Below, piece after piece: positions 48,538-58,071 of a DNA stretch of 64,000 nt; the first letter of the stretch is position 1; every line of letters begins with the position of its first letter. This DNA is from DATIBQ01 sp964573395 (GTDB lineage Bacteria > Patescibacteriota > Minisyncoccia > Phycocordibacterales > UBA9973). The DNA is taken from assembly GCA_964573395.1 (NCBI GenBank), contig CAZNJI010000004.1, forward strand, positions 27,838 to 91,837, in the 5' to 3' direction. Position numbers and translations under genes: made by a program. Below the pieces are notes generated by a model. The model saw only the letters and a list, made by a program, of their open reading frames with translations, was not told the DNA's origin and did not search any database.

Positions 48538-51500
48538 ATGAGACGAATCCGCTCCGGCATATTTCGGCGTTACCGAATGACCATTCTCGGTTTGCTTGGA
48601 GCATTCCTTTTTTCGGCCATCATCTCATTTGCCGCTCCACCCAGCTCACCATACACTCCCGGAGAAACGCTTGATCCAACCTGTGCGCCGGGAGACGCGA
48701 ATTGTTACGTTGAAAGTTCAAGCGGAGATTCTTTTTATACCGATGATGGCGCGCTAACTGGAAACAGAGCAATCGATTTAGATGGCAACACACTTAGTTT
48801 TACTGGCGGAACGGTTTTAATCGGCGGAACACCAACGTTTTCCGGCTTCTCAACAAATGGCGGGCTCCTTTATACAAACGGCTCCGGCGTCGTCTCACAA
48901 ACAGGCGCAGGCACTGCCAACCAAGTGCTCCACGGCGGAATCAATCCGACATACTCAGCAGTCTCGCTTTCTGCTGATGTTTCTGGTGATCTGCCGTTTG
49001 CAAACCTCGCCCAGATTACCGGCCTTTCAGTATTAGGTGTTACCGGAACCAGCACCGCTGATGTTGCGGCAATTACCGGTACGGCAAATCAGGTGCTTCG
49101 CATTAATGCAGGCGGAACAGCGCTTGGTTTTGGCACGATAGCAAATGCAGGGCTTGCAAACTCCTCAATTAGTTTCGCGACCGGAACTTCAGGTACTAAC
49201 GTGAACTGGTCTTCATCTCCCGTTTCTCTGGGCGGAACGGCAACCTTAAATATCCCCGATGCTAGTGCTTCGGCGCGAGGCTTGGTAACAACAACCGGCA
49301 CGCAAACCTTTGCTGGAGACAAAATCTTTACCAGTGAAGTGGCAGTTGGCACCGATTTGGTAGACGGCCGATTCCAAGTAAGTTCTGCGGAGGGAAATTA
49401 CCTGCGCATAGACAACGACAACGGAATTTACGGAATAGGAGATCTCAGCGGCCTCTATAATGGCAGTTACTTTCAGATTGATGATGCTAATCACGAGATA
49501 GACCTTTGGGTTACCGGAGAAGTAACTGAAAATAATTTTGAAATTGGTGATGGGTATGGAGGTTTTTCTAGCTACTATCAAAATGGAACCGTAACAGCAT
49601 CAAGCGAGTATTATTTGGAGGCACTTGGCGGAATTACTATTAGTTATGATTATGAAGATACGAATACAACTCAAGTTATAGATTCCGGCCTCCGTTTTGA
49701 TGGAAATTTTATTGAGCTAAAAACAGAAGAAAATTATGATAACGGAGCCGAAGTATCTTATGCTGGTCTTATGCTCAATCAAGCTTGGGCAGAGCTTGGT
49801 GCAAGTTATGAATTTAATAATTACGACTATGATGCAACGATCCAAACCTCAAATGGTGGTACCGAGCTCTATTCTTCTCGAGAGTACAATGGAGAAACTG
49901 AAGCATTTTCAGAACTGAGCCTCAGACCTGATATTTCAGAAATGATAACTCCTCGGTTAGGTATTGTGGGCACCTATGCCTATAACGACACGCTTCCGTT
50001 TCAAGACGCTCAGGTTGCAATTCTTGGCGGATTGGGGCCGGAAGAGATTACGAACGGCACTTTCACCGGCAATGCCAATGGATGGGTAACGGGAGGAGAT
50101 GACGATACGCTTCCTTCTGATAACTGGGCGTATGGCACCAATAATGCACAGCATACTCCCGGGGAAGATGTTGTTCTTCGCCAAGATGGTGAGCTGGTAT
50201 ACGGAGAAACATATAAAGCTCAATTTACTATTGGCGGCACAACCGGTTGGGTACAGGTATGTTTGGGTGAGAACGGCGACTGTGCAGAGTTTGATGCAGG
50301 AGACGGTTCGGTAACTTTTACGGGAAGTTGGGAGGCGCTGACCAGCAGTAAGATACTTTTTTACCCATCATCCGATTTCGACGGCACGATCGACAATGTG
50401 TCGGTAAAGCGCGTGTTCTCTAACCGGCATGCTGCGCTTGATGTGCAAGGGAAAACCAACCTGCAGAATTTGGCGATATCAGGCACCGCCCTTGGCGATT
50501 TATATGGTGCCGAATTGATAACGAACGGAACCTTTACGGCTAATACAGATGGCTGGCAAACGGAAGATCCAGGGGGCGGTAATCCGGAAGCGCTTGATTC
50601 AAAAGGTTGGGCATATGATAACCGGGGATGGGTTGAATTTGATTCGGGTACGCAACAATCAAATTACCTGACCCAAGTCATAGATTTGACTGAAGGCGCC
50701 CAATACCGTGTTTCGATAAAGGTACAAGATGGAGACGGAAGAGTATACGTAGCGCTTGGAGGGGATAATGATGCAAATTATATCGAGCTTAGTGGAGAGA
50801 GTGGTATTACTACTGTAACGCTTACTGCTGGCGCGGGTGATTTTCTCTGGATTGTTCCTGACACGGACAATAACGGCGATTGGTTTAGTGGTTTTATTGA
50901 TGAAGTATCCGTAAAAGAGGTTACCGGAGAAGCGGCGCTGAGTGTTACTGGCAACACCGTGCTACATAGTTTGGCCGGAAACGGGAGCGGTTTTGTTTCG
51001 GTTGATAACGATGGCGTGCTTTCGTGGAGTGCAGGCGGAGCCGGCGGGGTGGGGGGTAGCAATACGCAGCTGCAATTCAACGACGATGGCAACATGGCTG
51101 GCGCAACTGATGTTCTCTATAGTAAAGGAGCTTCCGGTAGTTCAGGCGATTCATTGGGCGACGAAGAAATAACTAATGGCTCTGTTACTGGAAATACAAA
51201 TGGCTGGACGGCCATTAATGGCGACCCACTCCCAGCGAACAACTGGTCTTATGGCAGTAACAACCTTAATTACGACCCAAACGGAGGAAACCCAGTTGCA
51301 CAACTAGGAGAACTTGTGGAAGGAGCAACCTACAGAATTACATTTACAGTAACTGGAACTGCTGGAACAATAAGCGTAAGACTCGATGGTGACATTGATG
51401 CTGAATATGCTTATAACGCCGGCACAGTAACACTAGATAAAATCTATGGATTCGATAACGGTACGAAAATTGTTTTTTCTCCATCAAATGATTTTGATGG

Positions 51501-54276
51501 AAATCTTGATGATATCTCAGTAAAAAGAGTTAATCTTGAAGAGGGTGCAGAGCAAATTACGAATGGCACCTTTACCGGCAATGCTGATGATTGGGAGTCG
51601 AATGGTAATCCGCTTCCTGACGGAAACTGGGCATATGGCAGTAATAATGTAGAGCACACCTCAGGTTCTATAGAACCTGTCTATCAATTCGGAAACTTGG
51701 TTGAAGGTGGAAGGTATATTGTTCGGTTTGATATTGGAGGAACTACTGGAAGCGTTAATGCTTGTCTAGGCAACGGCGATTGTGAACAATTTGCTGCAGG
51801 CGATGGGTCAGTGGAATTTTTAGGTCACTGGCAAGATCTTTTTGGTATTTCAATCTATTTTGAACCAACTACTGATTTTGACGGCACGATTGACAATGTT
51901 TCAGTAAAACCAATTCTCTATGAGGAAGGCAGTGAAGAGTTAACGAACGGCACCTTTACTGGCAATGGGGATGATTGGGTCACAGATACTAATGATGTTC
52001 TTCCTTCAAATGATTGGGCCTATAGCAGTAACAATGTCGAGCATACTGCAGGTACTGCAGTTCGGTTTAGACAGGATGGAGAATTAACACAAGATGGTCA
52101 CTATATCGCTCGGTTTAATATTGGAGGAACAACAGGAACGGTTGAGGCATGCTTGGGAGAGAACGGAGACTGCTTCGAAGTTAGTGCCGGAGACGGGGAT
52201 GTAACATTTATTGGAACATGGAGAGCGATATTAAGCAGTAAAATATTATTTGATCCATCAAGTGATTTTGACGGTACCATCGATAATGTGTCAGTAAAAA
52301 GCATCACCTATTCTGCTAGTGAGACTACTACTACTAGCCAGGCAAAATTCGGCATCGGCTATACCGATATTGCAGAATTTACGAGCGCAAAAGTTTCAGT
52401 GAGCGGGCTTGGCGACGAAGAGTTGACGAATGGGAAGTTTACCGGCAACGCAACTGGATGGGACCTCGGATCAAATTGGGATTATGACGATAACACTGTT
52501 GTGCACGACCCGGTTGGAGAGACTATTCTTTCTCAGGACGGAAGTTTAACTGATGATGTTACCTATCATGTCAGTTTTACAATGACAGGAACTGACGGGA
52601 TAGTTACGGTTTATTTGGATGAAAGTGCTTCGTATACGTTCACAGGAGATACCAATGGTACAACAAGAACGTTTTCATTTACGCATACTTATGACGATTC
52701 GAGTGCTCTCGATACAGAAATAATTGTATTTTTTCCCGATAGTGATTTTGACGGTACGATAGACAATGTCTCAATTCGGGAGGTTCTAAATTCAGATTCA
52801 ATCAATGCAATCGGAAACATTGCTATTAAAGGAGAGTTAGACGTAGAACATAGAGTTACCCAAGATGCTGATTTATACGGCGTGCGAAGCGAGGTATCTC
52901 TTAATGATACGGATAATGGAAGCTTGAATTATCAGTACGGAGGCTACTTTAGTGCCACAAGCTTGGGAGAAGTAGGTTCGTACGGCGTATACGCAGTATC
53001 GGAAACTGATGGCGAGATAAGCGTCGGCGTATACGGGCGAGGCGCACGCGGCGTTCATGCGGTATCAACGTCAGATGATGCCGGCGCGGCTCTGTACGCT
53101 GAATCAATCAATGGGCCAGTTTTATACGGAGAAACTGCAAGAGTGGCCGCAACAGGAGAAGTTTTTCCAGCATTGTATGTACAGAATACGGGAACGTTTG
53201 ATACTACTGCAGAGGAACTTATTTCCTACGGTGCGGTTCTTGATACCACTACCACTCGATCTGCCGGTGCAAATGATTTAATTAATATCGGATTAGCGAT
53301 TTCCGTGAGTGGAGGCCAGGAAAATTACGCGCTCATAACTACTGGCGGTAATGTTGGTATTGGAAATAGTACTCCCAATGTGCTACTCCATGTGGGAGAT
53401 GATTCAGTAACAGATTTCACTGATTTGCTTACCCTAGAAGACGAAGACTCAATTTGTAGTTTCAATGCTGATTCTGGTTCGCCAACATGCGGATCTGATT
53501 TGACGCTGAAAAAAGACATCGAAAGCTTGAATACGGTCGACATCCTGATGAAAGTTTCGCTCTTGAACCCTGTGTCATATCGCTGGAAGACGGATGAAGA
53601 GGGCAAGCCAGTACAGTTCGGATTCATTGCCCAGGAAGTAGAAGAGCAGTTTCCGGAGCTGGTAACCGAACGCGAATGGATAGACGGCAGTACGAAAAAA
53701 TTCCTCAACATTGGCGGGCTGATGCCATATGCGATCGGTGCCATAAAAGAGTTGAATTTGAAGGTAGCGAATATTGAAAATATTTCTGCGCCCGAAAACT
53801 CGTTCGCGGCGATATTGAAAGCGTGGTTTGCCGATGCGGCAAATGCGATTGAAGAATTCGTAGCAACGAGAATTAAAGCTCGCGAAACATTCTGCATCAA
53901 TGAAACCTGTTTGACTGAAACGGAATTGAAAGCACTGCTTGAAAATGCCGGTATTGCAATTCCGCCGCCGGCAGTTACTGAATCGGAAAATAACGAAGCA
54001 CCTGAAGAAGAAATGCCCGAACCTACGCCGAGCGAGACAGAAACTGAAACCGAAGACCTTGTGTCTCCAGTAGAAAATCCGCCTACCGAAGAACCAATAG
54101 AAGAAGAGTTATCTGACGGGCCAGTCGAAGAGTCTGGCACTCCTCTGGAGCAACCGGTGGAGGAATATACAGAAGATACGCCAACTCCTCCAGAGAATTC
54201 TCCTGAACCAGAACCAGGTGAACAAGAAGAAAGTAATTCTGGAGAGACGCCAGCAGTTCCTCCGGCTACTCCGTAA
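48538..54276 (+). CDS. Giant surface protein with six binding-like repeats and S74 chaperone domain, 1912 aa
   Basis: N-terminal membrane/signal segment (MTILGLLGAFLFSAIISFAA) and the motif YTPGETLDPTCAPGDANC. A beta-rich low-complexity region follows (about 40-500). Six repeats of about 125 residues start near 502, 658, 876, 1002, 1134 and 1294. They read EEITNGTFTGNANGW ... NWAYG ... SSDFDGTIDNVSVK and look like carbohydrate-binding jelly rolls. Residues 1654-1745 match the S74 intramolecular chaperone of phage tail spikes (SDLTLKKDIESLN, FGFIAQEVEEQFPELV). The last 100 residues are Pro/Glu/Thr-rich. S74 domains trimerise fibres and cut themselves off, so this is probably a trimeric attachment fibre. 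Confidence 0.85.
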   Translation: MRRIRSGIFRRYRMTILGLLGAFLFSAIISFAAPPSSPYTPGETLDPTCAPGDANCYVESSSGDSFYTDDGALTGNRAIDLDGNTLSFTGGTVLIGGTPTFSGFSTNGGLLYTNGSGVVSQTGAGTANQVLHGGINPTYSAVSLSADVSGDLPFANLAQITGLSVLGVTGTSTADVAAITGTANQVLRINAGGTALGFGTIANAGLANSSISFATGTSGTNVNWSSSPVSLGGTATLNIPDASASARGLVTTTGTQTFAGDKIFTSEVAVGTDLVDGRFQVSSAEGNYLRIDNDNGIYGIGDLSGLYNGSYFQIDDANHEIDLWVTGEVTENNFEIGDGYGGFSSYYQNGTVTASSEYYLEALGGITISYDYEDTNTTQVIDSGLRFDGNFIELKTEENYDNGAEVSYAGLMLNQAWAELGASYEFNNYDYDATIQTSNGGTELYSSREYNGETEAFSELSLRPDISEMITPRLGIVGTYAYNDTLPFQDAQVAILGGLGPEEITNGTFTGNANGWVTGGDDDTLPSDNWAYGTNNAQHTPGEDVVLRQDGELVYGETYKAQFTIGGTTGWVQVCLGENGDCAEFDAGDGSVTFTGSWEALTSSKILFYPSSDFDGTIDNVSVKRVFSNRHAALDVQGKTNLQNLAISGTALGDLYGAELITNGTFTANTDGWQTEDPGGGNPEALDSKGWAYDNRGWVEFDSGTQQSNYLTQVIDLTEGAQYRVSIKVQDGDGRVYVALGGDNDANYIELSGESGITTVTLTAGAGDFLWIVPDTDNNGDWFSGFIDEVSVKEVTGEAALSVTGNTVLHSLAGNGSGFVSVDNDGVLSWSAGGAGGVGGSNTQLQFNDDGNMAGATDVLYSKGASGSSGDSLGDEEITNGSVTGNTNGWTAINGDPLPANNWSYGSNNLNYDPNGGNPVAQLGELVEGATYRITFTVTGTAGTISVRLDGDIDAEYAYNAGTVTLDKIYGFDNGTKIVFSPSNDFDGNLDDISVKRVNLEEGAEQITNGTFTGNADDWESNGNPLPDGNWAYGSNNVEHTSGSIEPVYQFGNLVEGGRYIVRFDIGGTTGSVNACLGNGDCEQFAAGDGSVEFLGHWQDLFGISIYFEPTTDFDGTIDNVSVKPILYEEGSEELTNGTFTGNGDDWVTDTNDVLPSNDWAYSSNNVEHTAGTAVRFRQDGELTQDGHYIARFNIGGTTGTVEACLGENGDCFEVSAGDGDVTFIGTWRAILSSKILFDPSSDFDGTIDNVSVKSITYSASETTTTSQAKFGIGYTDIAEFTSAKVSVSGLGDEELTNGKFTGNATGWDLGSNWDYDDNTVVHDPVGETILSQDGSLTDDVTYHVSFTMTGTDGIVTVYLDESASYTFTGDTNGTTRTFSFTHTYDDSSALDTEIIVFFPDSDFDGTIDNVSIREVLNSDSINAIGNIAIKGELDVEHRVTQDADLYGVRSEVSLNDTDNGSLNYQYGGYFSATSLGEVGSYGVYAVSETDGEISVGVYGRGARGVHAVSTSDDAGAALYAESINGPVLYGETARVAATGEVFPALYVQNTGTFDTTAEELISYGAVLDTTTTRSAGANDLINIGLAISVSGGQENYALITTGGNVGIGNSTPNVLLHVGDDSVTDFTDLLTLEDEDSICSFNADSGSPTCGSDLTLKKDIESLNTVDILMKVSLLNPVSYRWKTDEEGKPVQFGFIAQEVEEQFPELVTEREWIDGSTKKFLNIGGLMPYAIGAIKELNLKVANIENISAPENSFAAILKAWFADAANAIEEFVATRIKARETFCINETCLTETELKALLENAGIAIPPPAVTESENNEAPEEEMPEPTPSETETETEDLVSPVENPPTEEPIEEELSDGPVEESGTPLEQPVEEYTEDTPTPPENSPEPEPGEQEESNSGETPAVPPATP

Positions 54277-54284
54277 ACTTGCGC

Positions 54285-54956
54285 TTACTTTTCAAGCGGC
54301 GCATGCGCCAATGCGAATCCGATCGATCGCTTTGCTCCCGCCATTTCAAGCGCTTTTCGGGCGGCAGAGAGCGTTGCTCCGGTAGTTACCACGTCATCAA
54401 CGCATATATACATAGTGCGAGGGTTCGTTTCTGCGCCAAACGAAAATATCTGCTCCATGTTCCGAAGCCGCGCTTCGCGATTTTGCATTTTGGTCTGCGG
54501 CAACGCCTGCTTCGTTTTTTGCAGAGCGTTTTGAATCGATATATGTTCAAACGGCAGCGTTTTCTTGAGCGCTTTTGCGATGACGAGCGATTGGTTGAAT
54601 CCGCGCGCCCGGCCGTGCTGTGTGCTGGCAGGAATCGGAACAAGAACGATGCGCGTACCTGCATCCGTTTCCATCCGTTCATCGAGATGGCTAATGAGCA
54701 CGTCGCCTGCAAGGCGGGAAAGCAGCCGTGCGCCTTGGGTGCGATGGCGGTACTTCAAATCGTGGATGCAGGTTTTTATGAGCGTGTCCCGATAGGAGAA
54801 AGCGCCCAAAACGCCAGGTATGCCGGTTTCCCGCGCCGGTGCTAATCGAGCGCTGCAGGGAGAGCAAAGATAAAAGCCATGCCTACCGCAACCGAGGCAC
54901 TTTGGCGGAAAGAGAAAATCGAGGAGGCGGCCGAGCATAGAAGAAGCACGATGCAT
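54285..54956 (-). CDS. comF: ComF-family phosphoribosyltransferase-like protein
   Basis: ATG 54956 gives 223 residues; a TATAGT -10 box ends 7 nt before it, so longer frames are excluded. The N terminus has a four-Cys zinc-like site (CLGC and CSPC, with FPPKC before it). The body has VPIPASTQHGRARGFNQS and the PRPP-binding loop VDDVVTTGATL. ComF takes part in DNA uptake in competent bacteria. Divergence from pilM, the first pilus gene, supports a competence role. Confidence 0.9.
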   Translation of the reverse strand: MHRASSMLGRLLDFLFPPKCLGCGRHGFYLCSPCSARLAPARETGIPGVLGAFSYRDTLIKTCIHDLKYRHRTQGARLLSRLAGDVLISHLDERMETDAGTRIVLVPIPASTQHGRARGFNQSLVIAKALKKTLPFEHISIQNALQKTKQALPQTKMQNREARLRNMEQIFSFGAETNPRTMYICVDDVVTTGATLSAARKALEMAGAKRSIGFALAHAPLEK

Positions 54957-54960
54957 AGCG

Positions 54961-54971
54961 TATACTATAAC
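54961..54971. promoter_or_regulatory. Overlapping divergent -10 boxes of comF and pilM
   Basis: Minus-strand TATAGT (54969-54964) overlaps plus-strand TATACT (54961-54966) and TATAAC (54966-54971). Start codons 54956 and 54976 are 19 bp apart, so both mRNAs must be (nearly) leaderless and initiation on one strand should block the other. Confidence 0.65.
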
Positions 54972-54975
54972 AATA

Positions 54976-56103
54976 ATGGAAAAACTGATTTCGGCAATGA
55001 AAAGAATGTTTGCCTTCGGAGGAGGCGATAATAATGTCGCCATTGGCATTGATATTGGCACCTCTTCAATCAAAGTAGTGCAAATCAAAAAAGAGGGAGG
55101 CCGGGCAGTGCTCGATACCTATGGTGCGCTCGCGCTTGGCCCGTATGCAGACGAAAAGGGAATGATCGGCCAGGTAACGAATCTCTCTCCCGAGCAGCTT
55201 GCCCGGGCGCTGAAGGACGTACTGCGGGAAACGAACATTACGAGCAAGAATGCGGTGCTCGGCATTCCATCCATTTCATGCATCATTTTCATCATCCAGC
55301 TGCCGGCAGTCATCAATGAATCCGAATTTGCGACCGTCATTCCAAACGAAGCGAAGAAATTCATTCCGGTTCCGCTTTCTGACGTCACGCTCGATTGGTA
55401 CGTGATTCCGCGCCGCGAAGACTCGAGTACGCAGGTTGACGCGCTTGCCGCCAGCGGCGGAGAGCTGAAAGTTTCCATTCTGGTCGTCGCGACGCTCAAT
55501 GATACGCTGGTGAAATACACGAGCACGCTCCAAAAAACAGGGCTGCCGGTCGATGCGCTTGAGATTGACGTTTTTTCAAGCATCCGCTCGATCCTCTCAC
55601 GGGAACTTTCGCCGGTACTGCTCATGGACATTGGCGCATCGAAAACAAAGCTCGCAATCGTAGAGCATGGCATCGTTGAGACGTTCCATTTGGTAAACAA
55701 AGGAGGGCAGGACATTACCCTTGGCATTGCGCGGAGCTTGGAAATTCCGTTCGATCGGGCTGAAGTAATTAAAAAAGAGCACGGGCTGGTGCCGGGAACG
55801 GATTATCCGAAGCTTCCCGAGATCATCAAGGGCCAACTGGCAACCATTATTACGGAGACGAACACCATTTTGCTCGCGTACGAGAAGCGCTATAACAAAA
55901 ATGTCTCGAAGGTCATCTTTACGGGGGGCGGCGCGCTGACTCGCGGCATCTTTGAATATGCGCGAGAGCAGTTTTCAGCAGAAGTAGAGCTGGCAAATCC
56001 GTTCTCGAAGGTTGATGCGCCGGTATTTTTGCAAGGCGTGCTCAAAGCAACTGGCCCTGAGTTTGCCATTGCCATCGGATTGGCGCTGAAGCGGCTGCAA
56101 TAA
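54976..56103 (+). CDS. pilM: Type IV pilus assembly protein PilM
   Basis: A 375-residue actin-like protein: VAIGIDIGTSSIKVVQIKKEGG (phosphate-1 loop), LLMDIGASKTKLAIVEHG (phosphate-2) and VIFTGGGALTRGIFEYA (adenosine loop). PilM sits at the cytoplasmic face and binds the N terminus of PilN. First gene of pilM-N-O-(P-like)-B. Confidence 0.95.
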   Translation: MEKLISAMKRMFAFGGGDNNVAIGIDIGTSSIKVVQIKKEGGRAVLDTYGALALGPYADEKGMIGQVTNLSPEQLARALKDVLRETNITSKNAVLGIPSISCIIFIIQLPAVINESEFATVIPNEAKKFIPVPLSDVTLDWYVIPRREDSSTQVDALAASGGELKVSILVVATLNDTLVKYTSTLQKTGLPVDALEIDVFSSIRSILSRELSPVLLMDIGASKTKLAIVEHGIVETFHLVNKGGQDITLGIARSLEIPFDRAEVIKKEHGLVPGTDYPKLPEIIKGQLATIITETNTILLAYEKRYNKNVSKVIFTGGGALTRGIFEYAREQFSAEVELANPFSKVDAPVFLQGVLKATGPEFAIAIGLALKRLQ

Positions 56104-56158
56104 GTGCAAAACTTTGTTTGTTTGCGTTTTCTCCGTGTTATACTTTTATGAGCAGCGC

Positions 56159-56815
56159 ATGGATCCAATCATCCCAACATCATTTATTCCAAAACGGCCA
56201 ATCGTAACCGAACCGGCTGCGAATGTTTCTCGACGCTCGTCGAGTATTTGGTCGCTCCTTATTCCGGTTATCTTAGCCGCAACGCTTTTGGCGGCAGGCG
56301 GAGTATTCCTCTTCGAGCGCCAGCTTGAATCTCAAGTACAGCAGATGGAGAAAAAAATCAGCGCGGCGCGCGAATCATTCGGCAGCGACTTCATTACCCA
56401 GATGAAAACGCTCGACAACCGCATTACGGCCATCAAGAAACTCATCCAAAGCCACGTCATCGTAACGCCTATTTTCCAAGCACTCCAAGATGCAACACTC
56501 CGTTCGGTGCAGTACAAATCATTTACCTATACGCTCGGAACCGATGAAGTGAGCAAGCGCCGGGTTGTTAGAGTCGAAATGAACGGTACGGCACGCAATT
56601 ACGAAACCATTGCGCTTCAGTCGGATGCGTTTGCAAAAAGCAAATTCATCAAAGATGCCGTATTTGCTAATTTGGTCGTCGACGAAAGAAAGGGAACGAT
56701 TAATTTCAAGCTTAATTTCAACATTGACGCCGCAGCGGTGTCGTATCAGTCATACATTGATGCCTTGGCACGGCCAACGCCTGGCCAGTCACCGGTTGAC
56801 GGAGTTACCCTATGA
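56159..56815 (+). CDS. pilN: PilN-like pilus assembly protein
   Basis: A 218-residue protein with a cytosolic N terminus (SFIPKRPIV, where PilM would bind), one membrane helix (WSLLIPVILAATLLAAGGVFLF), a coiled coil (LESQVQQMEKKISAARESF) and a ferredoxin-like C domain. Called from order and topology rather than a sharp motif. ATG 56159 is in frame and lies after a TATACT box (56139-56144). Its stop overlaps the pilO start by 4 nt. Confidence 0.8.
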   Translation: MDPIIPTSFIPKRPIVTEPAANVSRRSSSIWSLLIPVILAATLLAAGGVFLFERQLESQVQQMEKKISAARESFGSDFITQMKTLDNRITAIKKLIQSHVIVTPIFQALQDATLRSVQYKSFTYTLGTDEVSKRRVVRVEMNGTARNYETIALQSDAFAKSKFIKDAVFANLVVDERKGTINFKLNFNIDAAAVSYQSYIDALARPTPGQSPVDGVTL

Positions 56816-57366
56816 TGCGATTTTTCACTTTCATTATTATTCTTGGCGCAAGCGTTGCAACCATCGTGCTGTTTGTGAATCCGCGTTATGCCCACATTAA
56901 AGAGCTCCGCGCGCAGGTGCGTTCCTACGACACGGCGTTGCAAAATGCCGAAGAACTTAAACGTGAGCGCGAAGAACTGCAGGCAAAGTACAATGGCATT
57001 CGGGTAGAAGACATCCATGCAGTTGAAACGGTGCTTCCTGATAACGTTGATAACATACGGCTCATTATTCAAATGAATTCAATCGCGCTCAAAACGGGCA
57101 TGTCATCGCTTCGAGACGTAAACTACAGCACCGAAGCAAAAACGAATGTGGAAAAAAGCAAGGAGAGCGAACTCTACGGAGAATTTGAAACGAGTTTTTC
57201 CACTACCGGATCCTATAAGAATTTCTTGAACTTCATTGCTTCGCTTGAGCAGAACCTTCGCTTGGTAGACATTACGAAAGTGGCGTTCGAGGTGGTTGAA
57301 GATCCGACGAAGGTCGATAACAATAAATATACCGTTACGCTCAAAACGTATTGGCTGAAAAATTAA
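56812..57366 (+). CDS. pilO: PilO-like pilus assembly protein
   Basis: A 184-residue protein with a membrane helix at the extreme N terminus (MRFFTFIIILGASVATIVLFV), a coiled coil (IKELRAQVRSYDTALQNAEELKRERE) and a C-terminal domain with YGEFETSFSTTGSYKNFLNFIASLE, the most recognisable PilO segment. It pairs with PilN in the inner-membrane alignment complex. Confidence 0.88.
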   Translation: MMRFFTFIIILGASVATIVLFVNPRYAHIKELRAQVRSYDTALQNAEELKREREELQAKYNGIRVEDIHAVETVLPDNVDNIRLIIQMNSIALKTGMSSLRDVNYSTEAKTNVEKSKESELYGEFETSFSTTGSYKNFLNFIASLEQNLRLVDITKVAFEVVEDPTKVDNNKYTVTLKTYWLKN

Positions 57367-57367
57367 T

Positions 57368-58051
57368 ATGATATCAAAACAGGTCAAAAAAATACTCATC
57401 GGGCTCGCAGTGGTTGCTCTTGCCATTTTGGGAATTGCCTATGGCGGAAGAGGCAGCACCAGTCAGGAATCAACGGGGCTTACCAGCAGCCGAGTTGACG
57501 GCCCCATTGAAGAAGGGGTGGTTGCGCAGAGTAATGATGAATTTCTGAGCATGCTCTTAAACGTTCGAAACATTACCATCGATACGTCTCTATTTAAAAA
57601 CGAAGCATTTCTTTACCTCAAAGACCACCCGATTGTATTGGGAACGGATACCATCGGCCGCCCAAACCCATTCGCTCCGGTTGGAACCGATCCGTTGTAC
57701 CAGAATGTTTCAGTGAACCAGCCAACCAGCCAGCAGTTCGGCTCAACTGCGCTTCCGGCAACAGGTATCGAAACGCTTCAGCCCGGCAAGGTGCGCGCAA
57801 CGAGTGCCGAACTGGGAGCAAGCGTAAACTTTCCTGCAGGAACCGGCCCTGCGGTAGTAACGTTTGAATACGGTACCAGTGAAGCGTCGTTTGTCCCAAC
57901 TGAATCGCTCATCATTAATGCGGCGGGAACGGTAACATTGCCAGTCTCAGGACTTTTGAGAAATACGAAATACTTTGTTCGCGCATCGCTCGGTTACGGA
58001 ACGCAAACGCTTCGAGGGTCGATTATGAGCTTTACGACGCCTGCGCAGTAG
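57368..58051 (+). CDS. Pilus-locus protein in PilP position, Fn3-like C domain
   Basis: A 227-residue protein with an N-terminal membrane helix (ILIGLAVVALAILGIAYGG), a linker with IGRPNPFAPVG (the NPF motif seen in PilP-like proteins) and a C-terminal beta domain of about 90 residues (VRATSAELGASVNFPAGTGP ... LLRNTKYFVRASLGYG) of fibronectin-III type. It lies between pilO and pilB, where PilP would be. There is no secretin gene in the window, consistent with a monoderm. Role inferred from position. Confidence 0.65.
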   Translation: MISKQVKKILIGLAVVALAILGIAYGGRGSTSQESTGLTSSRVDGPIEEGVVAQSNDEFLSMLLNVRNITIDTSLFKNEAFLYLKDHPIVLGTDTIGRPNPFAPVGTDPLYQNVSVNQPTSQQFGSTALPATGIETLQPGKVRATSAELGASVNFPAGTGPAVVTFEYGTSEASFVPTESLIINAAGTVTLPVSGLLRNTKYFVRASLGYGTQTLRGSIMSFTTPAQ

Positions 58052-58071
58052 GCACGCTACTCTTTATTTAA

